Assembly (NCBI RefSeq): GCF_000208865.1
Contig: NC_018391.1
Span: 248,001-312,000, forward strand
Source of the DNA: Neospora caninum Liverpool
Taxonomy: Eukaryota; Apicomplexa; Conoidasida; Eucoccidiorida; Sarcocystidae
Direction: 5' to 3'
Length of the DNA stretch: 64,000 bases
Below the pieces are notes generated by a model, which saw nothing but the letters and a program-made list of their open reading frames with translations, ran no database searches and was not told the DNA's origin. The translations under genes were made by a program, and so were the position numbers. This document shows, piece by piece, positions 1 through 9,848 of the stretch (positions are counted from its first letter, which is position 1; each line of letters begins with the position of its first letter).

Positions 1-1567
1 GCAGATGCAGAGATATGCATCGTATACACTTTCAGAGGAGTTCGTTGAAGAGAGCCTCTTGTGCAGAGAGAGTCACCGTTCACGGATTTGTCTTTGCCTG
101 TTGACAGTGCACACGTGGCCAGTCATTCACTGCTCCGTACCTGGTCTCTGTGTCGAAGTGGAGGCGCAGACTCGAAAAGAGAGGGAAGAAGAAGTAAAGG
201 AAAACTCCCACTTTCGAAGTGTCACTGGAGAGCTAGAAAGGCTTCAAAAGAGTTTCGAGATTCGACAACTTGGAGAAGGTCCGCAAACAACTTGGTACCT
301 CGTCCCGGCCTCCCAGCAGGAAGATTGGGTAGCCTGGTGTATGTACGGCCCCCGTTTCGAACTGCAGATGTTCAAGGGGAAACGCTCTCTCCAGAGGTAA
401 AAATGCAGTTCTAGGACGAAAGGAAAGCGACAGTGGGGCTGGCAGGGAAGAGTGGTCTCTTCAACTCGCCTTTCGGCTTCTGAACGCACACCGCTTGGCT
501 TGGAAACCCGCGTGCGCATGCATCCGCGAACAGTAGGACGGCAGCACACCGCATCGAACTTGTCTCACCCTTGTCTTTATTTCTGTGGTGTTTTGGGGCC
601 TTTTCCGAGAGAAAAAGAGAGAGACGGTCGGACCCAGCGGAGAACAAACAGACAGAATGGAGACAATGGGACGAGCCACAGTGAGGTGCGCATTTCCCCG
701 AAAACGGGGCACGCAGATCAGTTGTTTGACACACAGCATCGGCTCACTACAGACTTTTCGACACTGTAAACGTTCGTTTTGCATGTGTGTAGTCGCCCAG
801 AGAGCGGCTGATCGAGATGCTGGGACGAAAAAAGAAAACAGATAGAAAAGGAGACAAGACAGCAACACCAACACCTGGGTAGACTTTTAAGCAACGGGAA
901 GAGTGCAGCCCCGTAAACAGAAGCGCATTGCTTTTGAACCGGCTTTTGGCGATTTTTTAGGACTGCCGGAGATGAGCGTCAACAAATGCCGCGTCCAGAT
1001 CCTTACACGGTTCTGTTTCGGCGGACTATCCGCATTGCCCGACGCTCTATTCTGTGCGGCGGTTAGATGAAGTTGGCTCAAAATGCAACCGAAAAACGAT
1101 CGTTCTTGACGCTGTGTGGCTTGCGGCCGCGCACACTCAAGTGTCTAACGACAGCTCGTCTCGCGAGTTCTTTGCATTTGGAGAGCAGGGTATGATCGGG
1201 CAGAAGAAAAGGCTCTGTCAGCGACGCAGTTGTGTGGTGTGTGCGCACCTGCCGTAAATTCTGTTTCCCTAGCTTTTCTCGAGCTCTGTATCTGGGGCGC
1301 TCTATGCGCGAGGCTGATCCACTATCGCGGCTCAGAGAGACCGCTGAAGAGATGGCGGCTGTACGTTAGGGCAAACACTTTCGGAGGTTTATCGGAGTAG
1401 CCCCTTTCTAAGGATTTTACCGAAGTTTTTCCCCGTGAGGATGTCCTGCGGCCCGCACGCATTGCAAAACGATTGAACTTTACAAGAGTGCAAAGTCTTC
1501 TTTGAAAAGGAGCACCCCCGCAGGAGTCTCTGCCACGCAGACGGACTCCCCGCTCTTCAGACAAGGC
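1..1567. other. No gene recognised
   Basis: Only short, mutually overlapping open frames are present, with no recognisable domain, splice pattern or RNA gene. GCATGC-type words occur, for example near 516, but without a gene start beside them they cannot be called promoter elements. Confidence 0.4.
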
Positions 1568-2422
1568 ATGAACACATTCCGTTTCTCCAAAAAAGTGTGG
1601 ATCACGAAAACGCAGCTCGGTCTCCGTTCCCGAAAGTGCCGCACACGTACATCTCTGCAAACATCTGCTCGGGCGTATGACTTCCCTACGGCCACGGAGA
1701 CTCCCGCCCGAACAGCAGCATTGCACATGCATGACACAGGCCGTGACCCGAAAATCGGGTTGACTGGAAGAGACGTGGATTTTGCCGCAGCCCCACACAT
1801 GGCCATCTACCACCTCTATGCGGAAAAAAGTTTCGATGCTCCGTCCTCTCAGACAATCCCGGGGACGGGATTTGCGAACGCGACTCGGCACTCGAGAAAC
1901 CGTCTTCCCACCCTTTCCGTCGATCTTTCTCGCCAGAAATGTCGACGTTGGGCACGCGCTGCCGTGGAACGCCCGTCGATTTCAAATCCGCAAAAAATGC
2001 ACGAAACGCCACGCCACCCCCCGCGGCCTCGCACGCGCGATTGGCGTCGACACCAGAGACGTTTCCGGGACTTTTTGAAATTGCGCGCGCGTGCCCTGCC
2101 GAATCGAAGCTCAAACATCCTTCACGACAAACGTGCGGACCAGAGTTCCGCATACGTGCAAAATTTCATAAAAGAGACCGGGTCCGCGAGCCGGAAAACG
2201 GTGACCCTCGTCCAACCCCGGCTCCGCTGTTTCCCTGAAAAAGGAGATGCCGACTCGCCAGTCTCTTGCCACAATACACCACGAATTAAAAAGAAAACGC
2301 GCGTGAAAGCCCTTCCACACAAATGTTTCACAAGGTTCACTCCGCGGACTTTCACTCGCGGGCCGCGCGAACTTGCAACGCCCGGTCTTTTACCGCGTCG
2401 TTCTCCGTCAACGCCTCGATGA
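1568..2422 (+). CDS. Uncertain long open frame, 284 residues
   Basis: An ATG-initiated open frame of 284 codons, basic and Arg/Thr/Pro rich, with no motif I recognise. It is convergent with the Cks gene, ending about 150 bases from that gene's stop codon. Third-position base use is only mildly biased to G/C, and long open frames also occur on the opposite strand here, so this may be chance in GC-rich DNA or part of a 3' untranslated region. No upstream exon or splice pattern supports it. Confidence 0.15.
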   Translation: MNTFRFSKKVWITKTQLGLRSRKCRTRTSLQTSARAYDFPTATETPARTAALHMHDTGRDPKIGLTGRDVDFAAAPHMAIYHLYAEKSFDAPSSQTIPGTGFANATRHSRNRLPTLSVDLSRQKCRRWARAAVERPSISNPQKMHETPRHPPRPRTRDWRRHQRRFRDFLKLRARALPNRSSNILHDKRADQSSAYVQNFIKETGSASRKTVTLVQPRLRCFPEKGDADSPVSCHNTPRIKKKTRVKALPHKCFTRFTPRTFTRGPRELATPGLLPRRSPSTPR

Positions 2423-2572
2423 CGAAGAACTCTTCTGTACCGACTTGCGTAAACCATTCGACAACGCATGTTGAGATGCGTATCGTTGTTTTTCTCCCGC
2501 CACGCTGATTCCTCTTGCCCCCGCGTCGAGCTCAACGCCGAGAGAGACAGCCCGCACTCGTCTTTCGCGCCT

Positions 2573-5500
2573 TCAGGGGGAACTGGGCCCCGCGCCTGCA
2601 ACGCGACACCGGCGCCGTCTCTTTGGTTGCTTCGCTGGCTCGGAACTGCGACGCGTTTTCTTTTCACAACATGCCCGCCTTCGGGCCCTCCAGGAGCTGC
2701 CTGGCCCCGTCTCGCCTTCGTGGGTCGCGTCGACGCGTTTCTGAGAACCGGCGCTACTTCGCCGTCCGCCGCGCGTACTCACGCGGCTCTGAGCAGGGAT
2801 CCGCGAGAGCCGCTTCGAGACTGCGTCAATTTGTGAGGCGCACGCGAGTGAAACATCTTGACTCGCTTCGCGCCTCCGCGCCGGCGCCCGACGGACACAA
2901 GAGCGCTCTCGGGAGACTTGGCCGACTTCGCCTCTTCTCTGGCGCATGGGGAACCCGGACGCAGCGCCTGATGCCTCGCCTTTCTTCCGATCTGCGACCG
3001 TCCTTTCCGCAGCTGCCGACCCAAGGCGAGTCTGTTCTCTCCGGCCCTGGGACCGACTCTGCGCAGGTTTCGCGCTCAGCTGAACGGCGCCCGCTGTGGC
3101 GCCGTTCTGTTCTCCGCCCAAGTCAGGATTCTCGACTTCCCGCTGGGGCGCACGAGACGCTGCCTCCAGCGCATCCGCGCACGGATCCGCGGCGTCCCAG
3201 ACGCCTGTCTCCGCTCTGCGCCGAACCGCCTTGTCTGTTCTTCCTGTTTCTTCGAAAGGACCACCTGCCGGCCGCTGCCGCCCCGCGCAGCAGAGCGAAC
3301 CTGGAAGAGCTGGATCTCGGCTCGGCTCCGCAGTCGTTTCTTCACAGGCCGGAAGTCCGGATTGCGGTTCTTGACGGTCCACGCGTTCTGCGCCTGGACA
3401 GTCGGAACTTGGCGCTGCCAGGTGGGCGGTCCGCGCACTCGAACTGAAAGCCTTGCCTTCCTCACGACTGGCGTCGAAGTCTGAGTCATCGGAGTCAACG
3501 GAGATCTGCTCAGAGGCGACACAGAGCCAAGGCGCCTCCTGTGAGCGTCGCGGAAGCAAATTTCGGCGGCACGCCGACAACCCGAGAACGCCGCCTCAAA
3601 GACGAAAGCGCGCTCGGAGGACTTGATCCTTCTGCGTCATGACGCCGACTTTGTCCCCAGCGAAGTCGCTACCCTTCGCAAGACAGGACTCGAGCACAAA
3701 CCCCTCGACTCCATGCATCGATCCACATACGCATAGACACGACCGCTGAAGAGAGAGGATGCTGGCATTTGAAAACACACGGCGTTGATGGGTTCGGCGC
3801 ACGCACAGGTGATAGAGACCAATTCGCGCAGAAAAACTGGCGAGGAATCCAACACGCACAAGAGCTTCTCGACCTTCCCCGGCCTACCTCGTCGTCCGCT
3901 CCAGGCGCACCGTCTCGCTTCTCATCCTCGGCTGTTGGAGGCCTGCGAAGAATCAGTTCTCTCATTCGGCCTAAGAAAAAAAGGGGAATCCGAGCGAGGG
4001 ACGCACCAGACAGCCGACGAAATCTCAAAGGCTGGCAAAAAGAGAGAGCTCGTGGCGGAGTTGAACGAAACCAGAGGGTGTAGTTGGAGAGTGTGGACTT
4101 CGAGGAGGCTTAATCCACGTGGACACAGTCAACGAGGATCGAGTGTCGCCCGCACCCTCGGCGAAGCTTAGAGAAGAGAGCCCCCCGAAAAAGACGCGAA
4201 TTCTATCAGTTCGGGTTTTTCACTCTTCTCATCTTCCACATGTCACCTTTGAGAAGGCTCCGGCGTCGCGCGGAAACGGCGATGCGCGTTCCCTCTGTCT
4301 CACGGTGAAAACCGAAAGGACCCGTATAACGAATCAGGTAAACTCGGTAACCATCTCGACCTTCTTGGGTCTGTTTTAACGCGCACCCACGAGACGACCC
4401 CTTTCTGCACACGTCAGCATGGGAGCGCGAGGCTGCCGAGCTCTGCTTCCCTGAGTTGCTTGTCGGAGGGTTCTCTCTTGCCCGGGATGCGTTTCCGGGA
4501 CTTCTCAGCGAGCCGTACCTTTGAATCGCATAAAGTGCTGCCATCCCGGAGAGAGATCGATGCCCAGCTGGTAAATGAACTGCTCCTCGCTCAGAAATCC
4601 GGCTGAAGACAGACGGACGCGCCGAGAGACATGTGCCACGAGGAGATCAGCCTTAAATGTCTCGACGAAGCCTCGAAGAAAAACCGGATTCGCGGCATCG
4701 ACACGGGCTCAAAGATCAACCTACCTCTCGATACGATCTTCCGGTACACTCCACGCTTCGCCGATAAGCACGAACTTTCATTCCCATTTCTTTCTCTAAA
4801 TGTACATGCATACCGCTATATCAAAGCCTCTCTCTGTGTATATATACTGTTGTAGTTTCACTGTCCGTCTCCCCCTTTATTTCTGTGAATTGCATACAAG
4901 CACGTGGAGCGACGCATGGCACGCAAACTCTGTAAACTGAGAGAAATGCGCCACACATCCCGGGGCTGTGGACGTCAGATTCCGCTGCTTGATCCAGAGC
5001 GACGCATTTTCGACGATGCAACCCGTGGGGGACAGTCTCAGCCCCTGGTTCACCGCGCGCTCGGAGCCGTGGCCATGCTTCGAGGCGTTTTACAGAGCAG
5101 GACGCAGGGCCATCCCCGCTGACTTGTGCTGTATGTACGCAGGCGCGTTTGTTCTTGCCGCGTTTCACCGCTCCTGTGCACTTCCAACCACATATCCCTA
5201 TGAGCGCACACCTACAGGGATGCATCCGTGCGCAGATATACAAAAGGATTCCTCTTGCCGCGAAAGGAGACTCGCGTTTTGCCAAACAGAACACGGTTTT
5301 TCTGGACTCGACGCGTACTTTTGGAGTGGAGCTGCGCCATCTCTTCGGCTGCCTTTCGGACGCCGCTGGAGAGAAGGACGTGACGATACACGTATCGGTC
5401 GTCTTCGTATCGCGGGGAGTAGTGGACTTCGCCGAACTGGGTGACTTTCTTCGGATACATGCGCAGATCTCCTCGCACGAACGGGCAGTTGATTTTCTTT

Positions 5501-6750
5501 CCGAGCTCTTCGTCGACTGGAACGAAGAGAGGCTTGTAGTTAGCAGCCAAGCGCCGTTCTCTCTCCTGCTCTTCCTCGCTGTCCCATTCTTGTTCTGGAT
5601 CCCCGGGGCCCGCGTCGACCTTTTTCGCTTCGATCTCCGCAGCCTGCGTCTCGGGCGCTCCAGTGCTTGTCGCCTCTGGCTCTTTCCAGTCTCCGCACGT
5701 GGAGACAGCCCCCGCGTTCGCCTCCGCTTCGCCCCTCGGTCGGGGAACCATCTCTCGGTTCACAATCTGTTCTGCGCGTGCGCCGCCCGCGCTCTCGAGA
5801 TTCGAGGCGAGCCCTCGGCGGGATTCTCCGCTTTTCTCGCCATGGGGGGCGACGGACAGGGGCTGTCGCGCAGTGCCCGCCTTTCCCTCGCTCCCTGATG
5901 ACGATGCCAAAGTTTCTTTTCCGGAAACGCATGCACTCGGGGCCGAAGCAGAGCCGACATCGGGCTGTGAGCCGCGAGGGAGGGCGCCCCGCTCGCCGTC
6001 TCTGAGTGGAAACCTGCACGTTTCTGCTTGGAATGCCACACACGCTCCATTGCTTCGTTCTGCCGGCAAAAGGCGAGTTTCGGCGGGTACCGAGGCGTCG
6101 TGCGCAGCCTCCAGCGGACCCACCCCGGCGCTCCGTCTGTGAGCAACACCCGAGAAGGATCGGGAGACGGTCGCGAGGCAGTTGGCCTTCTCTTCTCCAA
6201 CCGCCCGGTGGTGTGCGGAGTGAGGAGGCACACTGTGCTGCGTTGAGTGCGTTGTGTACTTTCGAGCGTCTTCGCCCTCTCGCGAGGAGGCCCTCTCGTC
6301 CAGCAAACCACAAAATGTGGACCGGGTGTCTCCGCGTCGAGCGCTGCCTTCGGTCGACGCGGAGCGCGCCTTGGCGGTGTACATACACCTCGTTTCTCCC
6401 CACTCGGAGAAAGCCGCCGACCCGGAGCAGCCGCCGCTCAAGAGGCATGCCGTCGTTTCCGTCCGAAGCTTCACGCCCGACGAGACCCCGCGGTCGACGC
6501 TGCCAGAGCCCGAGGCGCTCCTCGGCAGGGCGGACGGCTTTTCGCCGGGATTCTTTCCCCAAAGAGACGAGCTTTCCTTGAGAGAAGCCGCCGCGTAGCG
6601 AGGCACTGTGGTGAGCAGGCACGCGAGCGACGCCTGCGGGACTCCGGGGCGGCCCAGAGACATCGGAGACAGTTCAGCCGAGGAAGAGGAGGCGCGACCC
6701 GGATCCTCACTGAGCTCCATTTTTTTTTCCGATGGGAACGGCGCATCCAT
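2573..6750 (-). CDS. Cks1/Suc1-type CDK regulatory subunit with long extensions
   Basis: Four exons on the minus strand: 6750-5319, 4602-4519, 3970-3888 and 3505-2573. All junction phases close, giving 843 residues. The Cks fold, which docks on cyclin-dependent kinases and reads phosphorylated substrates, covers about residues 440-517. It reads HYSPRY...YVYRHVLL, then LSEEQF, then DLSPGWQHFM, then LILRRPP, matching the usual order of Cks strands and helices. Residues R447, R456, S495, W498 and R515 fall at the family's anion-pocket positions (K11, R20, S51, W54, R71 in human CKS1), and W498 to R515 keeps the exact family spacing. Normal Cks proteins are about 80-110 residues; here about 435 residues precede the fold and 325 follow it, both rich in Ser, Glu, Arg and Ala. 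The first ATG has A at -3 and G at +4. A second in-frame Met lies 10 codons later. The Cks identity is strong; the far C-terminal exon is less certain. Confidence 0.82.
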
Positions 6751-9700
6751 CTTGCCTTCTCCGCAAGAGACACAACGCCTGCGGCGAAAGGTGAAAGCCC
6801 CTTCTCGAAGTTAAGACCGCGCGGCCCGCCCGGTGGGCCATGGGTCCCCTCTCGTCCAGTGGAGCGAGTTCAAGGAGAGGCCGCAGAGAGAACAGAAAAC
6901 AAAGACAGCGCAGACAGAAGACAGAGGACTTCCTGCACGACTGTGGCTGCCTTTTCGCGATTTGGGGATTTAAGACCAGACACAGCTACTCGCGCTCCGG
7001 TATTCTGATCCAGCCTCCCTCGTCGTTCCGGAAAAGCGTCTTAGTCTTGTTGCATTCGCCTCCCATGCGCGTTTCTGGAATCCGCCGGGAAACCGTAAAC
7101 CCTGGACAGGCGGCACCCGACGCGAAACTGTGGACTATCTGACAGCGGTGTACGGCAGCGGCAGCTTCATTGCCTCGGAGGTCTCACAGGAAAATCCCTC
7201 GATGTGGCGCATATCCCAGGCGGCGTGTTTCAGATCAGAAGTTTTGAGAGGCGCCAGAGATCCGTAGCTCGTTGCTCCAGTGTATCTACACCCGGTGTGC
7301 ACAGCAAAGCGAGAAGGCAGGACGACAGAAACCACGTGAATCTGGGGACGGAAAGAATCCGAAGCGCCGGAGCAGGGCGCGGGCGCTCTCTTTCTCCCTT
7401 TGCTTTCTCTCCAATTTCTTTTTCTCTCTGGGGATGCGAGAAGGCCGTTTAGAAATTTCTAGAGGAGACCCTCGCGCCGCGTCTGTCACGAAGGCCGGCT
7501 CTGGGCTCCGGCCTGCCTCTGCACCGTTCTCGCGGCGGAAATCGTCTGTCGTCTCGATCCCGATTTTGACGCAGAACGAAGAGAAAAGCGAAAAACACAA
7601 CAGGAAAGTGGTGCACTGGGGCGGCGCACTAGAGGCTGACCCTCCTGTGTTGTGCACGTCGGAGTTTGTCTTGACAAGTGGAGGGTTTGGCTGCAGGAAA
7701 GGAGCTCGTATAAAAGCTGGGTTTGTGGCGAGAACGCCGGACGGCAAAGTCTAGACCGTGTTCCAGCGGCGTGTTTCGTTAAAAAAAGAACTTTGAGGTC
7801 CCCAGCACGAGAGGAGAGTGGAACACACAGATGCTTTCGGGAACGACTCCCAACGTGTGCATGCCGTTGCGAGGTCTTGCTCCACAAAGCCTCGGCGGGG
7901 AAAATCCCTCGAAAAGACGGTCGAAAGACACTACGCGGCCTCCAGCACAGAGTCTGCAGGACACACACCGAAAGATGGAAGAGAGAAGACGCGAGAAAAA
8001 GCAAAGACAGGCGAGAGCAGGGAGCGACGAGAGAGAAAATCCCCGTCGGGCGACAGCTTGCGTATGCAGCATCACAAAGACAAGTTGCCGGAGGTTGGTC
8101 TTGCCGCTCGCGCGGGGGATCCCTTTTGTCACACGCGCGTCTTGAGTGGACGACTGAACGCGAATTCCCCCTCCCGAAAGGAGACAGCCGACGTAAAGAA
8201 CTGAAAACAACAAAAGAAAACAAACTGGTCCAACGGGTAAGGATCCAGAAAAATCCGACGCTCTGGCGTCTGTCGCAGGGTCGTCGGCATCTCTTCCGGC
8301 GGTGGCGAGTCTGTACGCCTCCAACGGAGACGTTTGGCTGTGAGGGCATGGTCATGCGCCATGCCTTCTGTTTCGTGAAAATCCAAGGCGAGAAGGCCGT
8401 GGAAAAGACCAAACACAACGCACATTCACTCACGAGTCTATACAGGGTCGTAAGGAACTCCTCAGGTCACCGAGCAAGAGGGAGGGGTATCGAGTTCTCC
8501 GGCGTCCAGTCTCTCTTCGCTCCATGTGAGAGAGGCGTCGTCGGATGAAAAGAAAACAGAAACTGGAACTTTGGCTGAAACAGTCTGGAGTAGAGAACCT
8601 CATCGGCTCAGTGCGATGCGCAGTGCCTCTCGACACGATCAAATCCCAGATCCGCAGCTGCCTCCACAAGGCCAAAACACGTCGACGCACTGGAGCAAGT
8701 GGAGAGTCGCGGAATATAGCTGTTGTCAAACGATTTGAGGGGTCTTTTCCAAGCGACATAACTTGGCAGAGAGGCTTCTTTCACCTCGAAAGTAAAGCTG
8801 GATAGGTGAGGGTAACCGCAACTCCTCACGATCGGAAATCGACAGCGTGCGGGAAGAAGACTAGGCGGAACAGGCGACTCGAGCGCCGATGTCCACAGTG
8901 TTGAGCACACATACCTTTGGATTCTTGAGAGAAGTCGATGAAGATGCTGGGATCGCGTCGCCTCTGTTTCTTTCTGGACATGCGTTCCCCGCGCACGTCA
9001 CCGGAGACAGGATGTGTAGGGGTAGGTGCCGTCTCAACATTAATGTGTTCTGGAGATGTTCCGCGCAGTCTGCCAGGCAGGCAGTGAAAAGATAACTGAG
9101 AGAAGGTGTTTGCCATAGTCAGCAGATGCAGTTTCATACAGAGCAATGCAGGAAAAGTTAACTCGGCCCCAAAGCTGTTTGTAGCCGTTCTGGCCTGGCC
9201 CGCGAATCCGCGGCTGCGGCCGAAACAAGGTGTAAACCGTCTGAGAAAGCTGAGGAGATCCGTGTTCTCGCGACTTATCTCCACGGTCCTGACGCATTCG
9301 AAAGGCCACCGAAGAGCAAAGTGAAACGCGCGAAAACGCGTTTTCGTGTGTACCGTGCGTGCTGTCCTAAGACATGGCCGTGGACGACACAACCTCGCGT
9401 CTGCGCGTTTTTCCGACGCTACATCAAAGGATATGGTGTCGAAAGGAGTCTTTCTTCTTCTCTTCTCGAGAGAAGAGCGCGCCAAAACGACAAACATGGT
9501 CACCCACGGCGGGTCTTCGGACCTCTCCTGCTGGGACCGGGGCCAGCAGGGATTGTCGCTTCTTGTTTCTCCCTAGAACGTTTCTTTCCCGAGCAAGATC
9601 CCTACACACACACACCGTTCCAGATGGACGTTGCGAGTCCGCGCCACGAATCCATATAGTACGCCTAGAACACAATCGATGCGGAATAACCTTAATGCAC

Positions 9701-9848
9701 TAGGACATTGAAATCCAACACTTTTAGCTGTCTTGAGCAGTCCAGTGGGGGGGGGGGGTTTATCCAGCAGCAGCCTGTCGACTGCACAGAGCACGCTTTT
9801 TCACGACTGTTTCCCCCTTTTCCCCAACGTTCGCCCGAAACCCCGCGT
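6751..9848. other. Spacer between the Cks and RNase H genes
   Basis: About 3.1 kb lies between the start of the Cks gene and the stop of the RNase H gene, both on the minus strand. Open frames of 298 codons (plus, 7652-8548) and 315 codons (minus, 7486-8433) overlap each other and look like chance frames; neither shows a domain. The segment probably holds the promoter and 5' leader of the Cks gene and the 3' untranslated region of the RNase H gene. A run of 12 G residues lies at 9747-9758. Confidence 0.4.

Noticed and set aside
2515..3447. Plus-strand frame of 310 codons
   Set aside because: It is the antisense shadow of the last Cks exon, which is supported by phase-matched splicing and an acidic/Ser-rich composition typical of such tails.
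4206..4360. A third Cks exon encoding YRVYLIRYTGPFGF
   Set aside because: It fits in phase but breaks the family alignment. Splicing 4519 directly to 3970 gives exactly the family spacing from GWxH to LRRP, so this piece is treated as intron.
7486..8548. Overlapping 298- and 315-codon frames on opposite strands
   Set aside because: They lie across the same DNA with no domain, splice support or biased codon use. Long chance frames are common in GC-rich DNA.
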